The notes under the pieces were generated by a model. The model ran no database searches, was not told where the DNA came from, and saw only the letters and a list, made by a program, of their open reading frames with translations. Made by a program: the position numbers and the translations under genes. 64,000 nt of DNA from Bryum argenteum (taxonomy: Eukaryota; Streptophyta; Bryopsida; Bryales; Bryaceae): NCBI GenBank assembly GCA_037043015.1, contig CM073321.1, positions 30,296,101 through 30,360,100 on the forward strand. Reading direction: 5' to 3'. Shown in pieces: positions 23,501 through 33,779 of the stretch. How positions within the stretch are numbered: position 1 is the first letter of the stretch; every line of letters starts with the position of its first letter.

Positions 23501-25806
23501 ATCTCTTCTGCACTCTTATTCTTTGTCTGCTTTTGGCGGTAGAGAGTAAAGAACGAGTCTCTCGGGACCGAAAGAAGCATGGACATAGTCTGACGAGTCA
23601 GATTGTAGTCCTTCTTAAATTTCTTTCAGTTGTCGACGTCGAATTGCCACTCGGAGTTGAACAAACCAAGCGAGCGCTTCAGGTTGTGCAATTCCCTTGC
23701 GACAGTGTTCTTCCTCTTCCGATTCTTGACCCACTGCTTCGCATTTATGCACTGGAAGTATTTCTTCGCATGCTTCTTTATGGCCACCTTCGGGTAAGGC
23801 AATGTTCGATCCGGAGTCTCGTTCAACAAGTGCTGCGCCAACACCTCGAGGTCCTCTGCGTCTAGCTGCCTCATTCCCTTGAAGAACTCCGTGTTCAAGG
23901 TGAACTTCTTTGCCGCGGTTTCCCAATCTTTTGCCTGATTGAATGGGAGCTCGGTGTCGAGGTCGACCAGCTCACCAAGTCCATAGTCGGTGATGAACCT
24001 CGACCACAACTCGTAGACGTCGTCCGGAGATGTGATGATCAGAAGCTCGTTGCGAAGGTCGGACGGTCTGACGATCTTGTCCTTTGCATTTATATTGATG
24101 CTCATGAACCTCTTCACCATAGCAGCCGCGAATGCCTGGACCAAAGCCAAACAAATAAGGAACAAGCTATGCTGTTTTAGCTCGAATCGAGCTAAAACAA
24201 CTTCCCGAAAAATGCCGACATACAATGAGAATTAATCCAACGAGAAACAGAAAAGAACAAGTAATCTCATACCTCATAACGCTTACTGTTATCTACTTCA
24301 AGCGCTGTTTTACGTTGGTGTGGCTTCTTCAGTTTTACCGGGCGGCCGTAGTCTTCCCAAACCTTTCTAGGGCCCTTGATGTTCGTTGCCCAGGAAGGAA
24401 TGAAGGTGCCAGCATTGTTTGTCTTGTTCGCCATGGCCGACACGTCCAGAATCTTGCCTATGTCTGAATGCCACACAACATGGGCTTTCCATGTCTACAG
24501 GGCAAGGATCTTCGCTTTGTCAACCTTGTCACGAATCAACTGTTTTGCAACCTCAACGTGGTGCTGCCCGTCGATAATCCGGAACCGACAAGTTTGGACC
24601 AGATCTTCCCAATCCCAAATCTCAGGCTCATCCTTAATCTTCGGCATAATGATGATGGTTTGCCTGGAACTAACATCGAGGGAATTCATCAAGATGTTCT
24701 TGTAATGCGCAATTCCGGTCGGTTCCAAAGATCGCATGATAAACCTTGGTTCTGCAGGGTCGAGCAGGTTGATCGACACATCAAGCGGATTGTCGCGACC
24801 GAAGGCATAACACTCTGCACAGTTGTCCCAATAGTCCTTGAGAGACTTCATCGCTTCCTCATACTTAATCTCCTTCTCCGAGACAACCACGTTCATTGTA
24901 GGGTTCATGAACGTAAGTGCGTTGCCGGAGGATTTGCTCCTTTTGGAGCCAGAGCTAGATGAGATCGGGTTTGCTCGCTTCGATCCCTGCCCACCTTGAC
25001 TTCCCTCTGGAGTGCCTAGACCCGACGGAGCATTCTCGGATGGAGCTTGCAACAGTAGACTCCCGGACCGTTTCATCGGAGCCTTCCCTTTCTTCTTAGC
25101 AGTCTCGAAGTCAGACAGAGCCTTCCAAATTTGCGTTGTGTATGGAATGTAGGATCTCACGAAGGCTTTTGGCGAAGAACATTGGGCAGGAATCTCGTGT
25201 CAAGATGAAGAAGTTGAGTGGCATCCACCTTGCCCACCTTATAATTGCGGATGAAGTTGTGGGAGAAACGGACTTCATTGGGCGGAAATACAATAGTGAA
25301 GACGAAACCTTCAACCTCTGTCGCTTCGAACTTGATCAGGAGGTAAGCATCTTCATAAGTAACAAGACCGATGAATGCATCAAGACACAGAGGTAAAAAT
25401 GCCCCATGAGACCCTGATTGTTGGTAGAAAAAGAAATGGGTCTTGTTCATCGGACGAATAGACCAAGAGACGATGGACTTTCTCTTGGGGGTCCACAACC
25501 TCCCCCATTGCGCGTCCTCAGCAATGGATGCAAGCCGATTGTCTGCTGATTCGAGTTCGACTGGTTCAAGGAATTCCTCCAGTGCTCGCATGTTGTAAGT
25601 GACCTATGGATAACAAATTTACGGAAGGCAAATTAGCTCGACTCGAGCTAAATGGACACATCAAATGGGCATATGGATATGCGGTGGAGTTTTACCTCAG
25701 GAAGAGACTGTTGCTCCTCCGCTTCCATATCGACTTCAATCTCAGGCTCGGCAGGTGCACTCGCAGCCATCTGAACAATTCTAGCAGTTTGTTTGGTTCT
25801 CGGCAT
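20568..25806 (-). pseudogene. H3-tail mimic, ParB-like and DNA-methylase-like cargo protein, six exons
   Basis: Exons I infer, in order: 25806-25696, 25603-24273, 24135-22795, 22546-21915, 21790-20725, 20594-20568. All are bounded by GT and AG and keep phase, giving about 1,500 codons. Residues 1-12 read MPRTKQTARIVQ: after Met removal RTKQTAR equals histone H3 residues 2-8. Around residue 380, CRFRIIDGQHHVEVAKQLI resembles the ParB/sulfiredoxin D-G-x-H-R core. Around 750-910, CDIGLIDLRF and then FSSPGGKFILIMAGT follow the order of beta-class DNA methylases (motif IV before motif I), but D-P-P-Y is not kept (DLRF). Then come basic and RG-rich stretches (KGKKRKSKKK), acidic DSSDSSDNDD, a coiled coil (QKQQEKEAQKARKAQEELE) and the end EFGTDGGE. 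Lesions: a one-base deletion near 25165, TAG at 24495, TGA at 23626 and TAG at 22217. Introns 1-4 each hold the element's palindrome. Function is inferred only: chromatin targeting plus DNA binding or modification. Confidence 0.72.
21871..25655. repeat. Palindromes inside introns of the ParB/methylase-like gene
   Basis: Copies of the 23-bp palindrome, some with one or two changes, lie at about 21871-21893 (intron 4), 22590, 22660, 22690 and 22725 (intron 3), 24176 (intron 2) and 25632 (intron 1). None falls in an inferred exon of this gene. Confidence 0.85.
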
Positions 25807-25902
25807 CACTGTCATTCAAAAAAAACCCCATGTAAGATTCATATAATATACACGCACATCAGAGAAGTATAAATTGCAAGTCTTGATTCAATGGCGAGAT
25901 CA

Positions 25903-26540
25903 TTTAGCTCAAGTCGAGCTAAATCGGCTTGAGCAGAATTCCTATTTTTTGCGCAAAATTCTTATTCTTGAGAAGAATTCCTATTCTTGACCTCAAAACG
26001 AGGTTAGCGACCATTTAGCTCGACTCGAGCTAAATTGGCTTGACCTGTAATCCAGTAGCAAGTCCATTTACCTCGACTCGAGCTAAATGGACTCGCTACT
26101 TGGTTTCAGGTCAAGCCCATTTAGCTCGAGTCGAGTTAAATGGGCTCACTACTTGGCTCCAGTTCAAGCCCATTTAGCTCGAGTCGAGCTAAATGGGCTT
26201 GACCTATGAACGAGGTTCGCCACCATTCAGCACAAGTCGAGCAAAGTGGGCTGGAATTACAGCCAATTAGTGAGCCCATTTAGCTCGACTCGAGCTAAAT
26301 GGTCTAGGACCTTGATTGAGGTCAGGCCCATTTAGCTCGAGTCGAGCTAAATGGGCTCACTACTTGGTTGTAGTCCAAGCCCATTTAGCTCGACTCGAGC
26401 TAAATAGTCGCAAACCTCGTTTGAGGTCAAGCCCATTTAGCTCGAGTCGAACTAAATGGGCTTGCTACGTTGTCTCAGGTCATGCCTATTTAGCTCGACT
26501 CGAGCTAAATGGGCTCACTACTTGGCTGTAGTCCAAGCCG
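25903..26540. repeat. Hairpin array 1: about ten palindromes at a 52-53 bp pitch
   Basis: Each unit holds arms ATTTAGCTCGA and TCGAGCTAAAT around one central base (C or G), usually extended by GCCC...GGGC. The intervening text varies (ACTTGGCTGTAGTCCAA, CTTGACCTATGAACGAGGT) and is itself partly inverted between units. One degenerate unit (about 26226-26250) shows ATTCAGCACAAGTCGAGCAAAG. The array lies just upstream of the start of the ParB/methylase-like gene. Confidence 0.93.
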
Positions 26541-27213
26541 AGGACAAGCAAATGGCAAGTTGAGCGCAGCAGGCGCAAAGCAAACGCGGAGCAGCACAAG
26601 ATTGAAGAGAGGATGAGCGGGGGAGCTCGCAGGTTGAGCGCAACAGCAGCAAAACCTAAAACAAGAGCACTATGGTTGGAACCTAAATTAATTCGTAGGA
26701 AATCAAAATCAGGTGGGTAGAGTTATTTTGAAAACTTAAAAAGGACCCCTATAAAAATGATGGTAATATTTATAACTTGTGAAAAAAACGACTTTATATG
26801 CTATGAGTTTTTTGCAAAAGTTTTAATACTTAAAACTTTGAATAATAAGTGAAATGTAAATAAATAAAATACGAAAATAAGATTGTTGTACTTGTATTAC
26901 TTTATAAGAACCTTAAAAATTTGAAAGTATCCTACAAATAAAATATAGGGGTAACGAGTCTACATTACATCATCTACATTAACCCTCTTAAGTTTGTATA
27001 AGGAAGTGATTATCATTTCTAAAATACCTAAAGAAAACCATATATTTGTAGTGAACGTGTTAAAAATATTATATGCTAAAAGAAACTATTTGTAGAAAGA
27101 AATGAGAATTCAATAATCCGATAGAATTTGAAGTAAGTAAAAAAAAAAAATGTATGGGCAACAAGAGAGTGTAACTAAGTGGTTTTTACAACTTTAATAG
27201 AAAATAAATTCTT

Positions 27214-27216
<3 letters not shown>

Positions 27217-27258
<42 letters not shown>
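27217..27258. repeat. (TA)n microsatellite
   Basis: About 21 uninterrupted TA dinucleotides. Confidence 0.95.
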
Positions 27259-27262
<4 letters not shown>

Positions 27263-30131
27263 GAAAGATTTTCAATTCAACTTTCTTATAAATCATGAAG
27301 GTATAATGTTCAAAGATGGAAAATAAGTTTTTTTTTTGTTCTTGCATAATGATTTTGGTATATTTCGTAAACCCAAAAAATCATTTTCTGAAATAGCGTT
27401 TTTTTCCATTTCTTATTTATATTGACTTTGCAATGTTGTCTTAAAAAATAACTTTAACTCTTTGATATTATAACCTCTAAAAAAATTTGATCTTTTACAT
27501 AGAGATATGCAAAAATTCATTAAAAATAGGAGAAAATTAAAATCACAATTTTCTGTGAGTTTGAGCCCTTTTTGGAAAAGAGATAATTCTAAACGAAATT
27601 TAAATTGAAATTAGCATATATTGCACTTGTGTGCAATATACACATTCATTGCTCTAAAAGAGCCTCAAACCTAAACTCCTAATCAATAGTGAATCGTGAA
27701 ACATGTATGCCTTTCTTCGATTTGTTAGCCAATTCTTAGGCTCCCATTTCAACATAAAATTTGTTGTATTGTGAGTTATTGTTCAATCGAATGTATGAAC
27801 AAGTAGTGATCACCCGTAAATTGCAAAACAATAATTACCATTAATTTTAATTTACTTAATAATAATATAGAAAATTAATATTTATTTATTCAATTTAGTT
27901 TTCTGAATCTTTACATTAACTTTTGAAAACATCATCATAAGATTTATGGTCTTCAGGTTATGGAACTTAGTTTTGTACATGACGTTTCACTTTTAACTAA
28001 TGTTATCATGAGTAATATAAGCAATTTTAATTAGAACTGAATCGGTCGATTAATTCTAAAGCGCCTTAATAGACTCTAAAGATCATTTATAAAGATGAGT
28101 ATATTGTAGATAAATAACCATACTATATATACAGGTCTAAGCCAAATTACTGTTTTCAAATGCAAACTAGAGACATTTAAAAACTAATTTGAAATCCCAA
28201 TCGTATTTAAAAAACTTAATTTTATCATTTTATTTAAATTAGTGCATTAAACTGCAGTCTAAAGAAATTCACTTTGAATCCGATTATCTATGATTGTCTT
28301 AAAATGAAATACAAAAGACTTCTTTACTAATATAATTGTTCAAAAGTCTAAATACAAACTTTAGATCCTTAAATGCAAACTTAATACTAGAAGTACAAAC
28401 TTAGAACCAACAAGTACGAACTTGGAACCCGCTAGTATAATTATAGTATAGTATTAACTTGACACTTCTGGTCCTCTAGTACAAACTAAGAACACTCAAA
28501 TATTTATTTAGGATCTAAACTGAATTTCAAAAATCTAATTTTATAATTTTATTAAAATTAATGCATAAATCCAAAGTTTCAACAATTAGGATCGTATTAT
28601 TTATATTTTCATTTGTGTCGATCATAATTCACAAGGAAACTTTAACGTCCAATGTGACGGGCGACATTGTAAAATTTGAATCAAGTAAGAAGAACCCCTT
28701 GCGCTTCTACTACATCGCCTTCTATACCAATTGCTTACATTTCTTGCAAAAAATATGAGGAACGATACTTAACTTGTTTTGAATTTCAATTTCGCATACC
28801 TAAGTTCGCATAGACAAACCTAAGTTTCTTAAGATAGTAAGATACAGAATTACAAAAAAGATATTTTTGATTCTAAAGATTTAACTTTTATTAGTAAAAC
28901 GTGCTTCATGTTTTATATACACCAATCCTTATGTAATTATTCTCTAATTCAACTTTATTACATTATTGACTTTTATTAGAATAAACTTTTATAAGATCCT
29001 AAATCTATTATAAATGTTATAATCTTCACAAACTCGTAAAGTTCAATGTCCTCTCACTACAACCTGCGTAGGTTGGTATGCTCATAACGTTATCAATCTT
29101 CATTGTTTTAAGTTTTCACATCTGGCATATTGCATAGAGATTATAGTCCGTGCTCAGAGTTCTTTACTAATTTGCTTCACTGTTTGTTTAAAATGGTTCT
29201 ATTTCAAAGTTAGGATAAGTTTTACTATAACAACGTAATTATCTAATTGAAAAGTTTAAACTTTAAATTATTTCACCTACATTAAGTAATTTTGTATGCA
29301 ATAAGCATATTGTTAGCAAAGAATAGAATAAAGTATTAACGCACAATTAAAATTGCATTTAATTTATGTATGACGAATGCACATGATTACTAATCTACAT
29401 TTCCTCATTTAGTAGGGAAATATCCTAATGGAACAAAACATTATAAACATTCACATTCAACTATTACAACTGATAGACATTATATATTATTAAAAAATTC
29501 AAAATACAATAGATTATTCTATTGATATAATAACTATTATTTAAATATAAATTAATGTAGTGATATAGTATATAATAGCATATTCAGTAATAGTTAATAT
29601 ACTTTAATAAGAAATATATTTTCATATAGTACAATATGGTAAAACAAAACATATTAGTATATTAAACAAAAATTAATCTAAACACCTTAATCTTTAATCA
29701 AAAATTAATACTTAAGTAAAGAATATACAAATAAACAAGTAATGACGATTTCACATAAATATTGTGGTAGGGTAAACATGGCACATGTAAAAAAATAATG
29801 AAATTTAAAATTTAATGCACAACCAATACAATTAATTCGCATAGCTTAATATACAAATTTCCTAAAATCAAATGTGCCATTTGCAAAGATTTTACAGAAG
29901 CAATTATCAGATTGATTCAATGAAAGAACCAAGCGGAATCAAGTAGATCAATCCTACAATGATCTACTTGATGAAACGGAGGCTGCAGCAAATCTACCGG
30001 GAGAAGAGCTTCCAAGAAGCGCAAGAAGGAGAATGAGCGGGAGGATTAGCTAAAGTAACATGAGCGAGGAGTAGGAGCAGAAGACAACGGCGGAATAGCG
30101 AAAGGAGATGTACGCGGGGAAAGTGGAGAGT

Positions 30132-30180
30132 GCGCTACGAGAGTGAATGCGCTACAAGAGTGGATGCGCTACGAGAGTGC
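30132..30180. repeat. Three 17-bp tandem repeats
   Basis: GCGCTACGAGAGTGAAT is repeated three times with few changes in a GC-richer island. Confidence 0.85.
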
Positions 30181-32470
30181 TCAGTTAGAGTATAGAATTT
30201 AGGCTATAAAATTTAAGAATTAAGGTTTTGGTTAATGTGTTAAGGGTTCAGGATTAAAGATTAATTATTTTTGAAGTTAAAGAATAAGGATTGAAAAGTA
30301 AACATAGAAGTTAGATATCAACTTTATATTAAAAAGCGTAACTGCGGATACATTCTAAATTTTTGAAAATAACTTTGGAATACTATAATATAAAAATCAT
30401 CTTAGCATAAGAATTGAAGTAAAACAAAATATTATTATGTTTGAATATCACACATAGAATACTAAACTTCTAAAATATATTTAGTTACTGAATGTTAACA
30501 AGACTGAATTTTAAAGCAATAATATTATATTTTAAATATCATATGTGGAAATAATAGACTTGAAAAAATACGTAATAAACTTATAATTTCTCAACTTATT
30601 CACTATCTAAATACCTATATAATATTATATCACATAAATATCTTGAATATTATGTTTATAATGGCCATTTGTAGAATATCACATTCAACATAATTGAATA
30701 TCATACGTAATACACCACACCTAATTAAGTAGAAACTAATCTTATAGAATCACATTTAAATAAGTTGAATATAATATTTACTATAACTGTTTCAACGTGT
30801 AAAGTATTAATCTTTTAATATTACACGTAATTTAGAAAATACGAATCTTACAATACTTCACATCACCTGTCGATTTTAATCAATTAAGCATAAACGCTAG
30901 GCTTAAAGGCTTAGCAAATGATAATAGCGTCCAACATTTCACATGTTAATTCACCTAAATAAACCTAACAATTGTTATGATGAAAATATGGAAGTAAAAC
31001 AAATAGATTCACATAATTAGTGTATTAATAATTCTACTCCCATTTGAATACTGTACCACAACTTTATGAAACTTTTCGAAGTTTTGCGTACTTAATTTAG
31101 TATAAAGTAAAACTAAATCATTCAAGACTATATGAATCCAAGGTACACGACGGGAACAATTTGTTTTCCCTCTAAACATTTATTCAGTATAAGTTTCATG
31201 TAATTTAATCATTTTCATGTTTTTCTTCCTATACTCTATTTAAGGTAATCTAATAAACTAAGGTTCAAATAACAAATGATTCTATCTCTTTAACAACTAG
31301 ATTGAAGTTTATTTTTCTCGTTGTGTAGACGGATGAATTGTGGTAAAGAATGTTTGCAACAATGGTAAAAGTTTTATTATTATAGTTATTGGTTTTAAAA
31401 ATAACAAAAGTTAAGTTAGTTATGGTTTAGGGTTTAGAGTTTTTCATTACGGTTTTATGGTTTGATGTAAACTTGACTAATTTCTTTACTAATAATACAT
31501 TAACTCGCCATACATTAACTCGCCACAAAAATTAGTTTCTCAAAATTCTTGTTTAAATAAAATCCATGTAAATGAATGCCTTGGTAAAAACTACCGTAAA
31601 TTTTACAAAGGAAAAATAGTCGAAAACTAGAACCTTTGCATTAAATTTCATGCCTTATCTTCAAAACATCTTAGATCTAGTTGAGGTTTCTATCACTTAG
31701 ACTAGATTGTATTTATAGGCCATCCCAAATAATTAAGTTAAAATCCAACGGTGGATGAAGGAGATATAGCTCCTCAAATATCATCCATTTTGTTACTTTT
31801 TATGTTGACGAAACATCATTGCAAATCGAATAGCAAAATCATTATGATCAGTAAACTTGTCACTATAAAGTTGTTAAGAATCATCTTAAGATTATAACCA
31901 TAAAAAAGCAAATCATGAAAATCTATTTTTAATTTCACATAATTGGCTTGCAATGATAATACATGTTCCATGCTTAGAGTTCCATTAAAATAGAAGAGCT
32001 CTCTTCACTAAAGTGCAGTCCATTAATTCATACTTTATTGCAAATTTTACAATACAAACTAGTCTTGATTTGGAGCATAACCCAAGTGATTTCATCCAAA
32101 ACGAACCTCGGATGAAGAAGTTATGGCTATTCAAAGTTCTGCCTTCCATCCAAAATGTCGTTATTCGACATTCGGCGCATTGAGGGGTTAACATTCTAGT
32201 GCCCAATATGAGAATATTTTGTTAATTTGAGTTTGGGTTATCCATTTTCCTCGCGAATCCGGTTTTTTTTCTTACAATTATGTAATTTCTATTTTTAGAA
32301 ATATTCCAATTTTCACGGTGTCTTAAATTCAAATAATTTTTACTCCCCCAAGATGTCTCCGTTCCTCCCAAAGTTCTTGTGATGTCCCTGTTCCTCGTAA
32401 AGTTCCCCGTTCCTACCGAAGTTCCCAATTACATCGCTTTTACTCAAAACTCTTTGATCGTTACTGCCCT

Positions 32471-32515
32471 TTTTTGGCGCCTTTTCTTTGTTCAGTTCGT
32501 GCTCTTTTTGGCGCC
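32471..32515 (+). promoter_or_regulatory. Two E2F-like sites upstream of the DUF7869-like gene
   Basis: TTTTTGGCGCC occurs at 32471-32481 and again at 32505-32515. Both contain TTTGGCGC, which fits the E2F consensus TTTSSCGC. A CT-rich stretch follows (32560-32720), as in many promoters. If functional, expression of the putative transposase would peak at S phase. This is a motif match only. Confidence 0.4.
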
Positions 32516-33097
32516 AATTCTCCTCCCGCTTGGTGTTGCTCGCTCTTCTTTCTCATTGCGCATTATCCCGCTTTACGCTCCTCTGCTACTCCGCTCCTTT
32601 GCTCTTCCGCTCCTCCGCACCTTCGTACCTTAACTTATTTGCCCTTCGCCTCACCTCCGCACCTCCGCATCTCTGCCCTTCGTCTCACTATACTACGTTT
32701 CGCCTATACTCCGTTTTCCATTTGTGCTTCCGGTTTAGTAAATTGTGATTAGGGTTTGGGACTCTTAGTAGCTCTGAAGTTGATGCGCGTGCTGCTTTTG
32801 AGGATTCCCAGGACCTTCGTAAAAGTATTGCTGTTGTCGGGCACGGCGTGAGGGTGAGTTCGATCAGTAACCCCAATTTCAATGTGTAACAAGAATTTGT
32901 TGTTGGTTGGTCATTTGTTGCCTTCATTGTGGTGCATTCCTGATGGCAAAGTGGATTTCGTCGGAGTTGGTGTGCACGGAAATCGAGGCAAATATACTAT
33001 TTTACTTGTGCACAGTTCCCAAGAATCAAACTCACAAATTACTGTGCACGAATATCGAGGCAGTTTCTTATAACAAATGCATGAAATATGGACAAGC

Positions 33098-33690
33098 TCA
33101 TTTAGCTCGACTCGAGCTAAATGGGCATCCACATCCAAATGCTTCGAGTTCACGAAGTCTTGTATTTGAATAATTTATTGGACGACCATTTAGCTCGACT
33201 CGAGCTAAATGGGCGTCCAAATCAAAACGCTTCGACTTCACGAAGTCGTGTATTTGATGAATCATTGGAAGACCATTTAGCTCGAGTCGAGCTAAATGGT
33301 CATCCAACTAAGTGTTATTTGTTTATTTTGATAGATGATTGTAGGAAAACCATTTAGCTCGAGTCGAGCTAAATGGTCTTTTTCATTCACATGCATTGTG
33401 AGCGTGCCGAACAGTTTACCTGATGCCCATTTAGCTCGACTTGAGCTAAATGGGCTTCAAGATAACTGTCTATCACTCACTCACGATGCACGTGTATAAT
33501 GAAGACCATTTAGCTCGACTCGAGCTAAATAGTCTTCCTTTTCGACATGTTTCGGGATAAGCGTGATTTACAATGATCTTGAAGACCATTTAGCTTGACT
33601 CGAGCTAAATGGTCCTCATTATTCACGTGCATCGGGGTGAGTGATGGTCAGTTAACTTGAAGCCCATTTAGCTCGAGTCGCGCTAAATGG
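33098..33690. repeat. Hairpin array 2: eight palindromes at a 76-88 bp pitch
   Basis: Palindrome starts are at about 33100, 33188, 33275, 33352, 33429, 33509, 33590 and 33666. Flanks differ between copies but pair within a copy: for example GGAAGACC with GGTCATCC, TGAAGACC with GGTCCTCA, and TGATGCCC with GGGCTTCA. The array sits at the 5' side of the DUF7869-like gene, probably in its first intron. Confidence 0.93.
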
Positions 33691-33779
33691 TCATACATTC
33701 CCAATGGTCATAGAAATTTGTGACTGCAGGTATATTAAGTTACCATTGATTTCGCATGATAGTGTGTTTATTGCTGGCA

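Larger units (their letters stand above)
26541..32460. other. AT-rich, gene-poor interior of the giant transposon
   Basis: I see no gene in this 5.9-kb stretch. Base composition drops to roughly 70 percent or more A+T by eye, with only short chance frames. Small GC-richer islands occur at 26545-26650 and 29960-30180, both containing GATGAGCGGG- or GAATGAGCGGG-like words. The stretch lies between the two hairpin arrays. Confidence 0.7.

Noticed and set aside
26316-26531. Repetitive protein with LARLELNG units
   Set aside because: It is the translation of the palindrome array; the same words appear on both strands and in introns.
25903-26540. CRISPR-like array: short palindromic repeats with variable spacers
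   Set aside because: Spacers are themselves repeated and partly inverted between units, the locus is eukaryotic with introns, and no cas-like gene is present.
31424-31440. Interstitial telomere repeat (GGTTTAGGGTTTAG)
   Set aside because: Only two units; chance in AT-rich DNA, as for similar words at 51755 and 52165.
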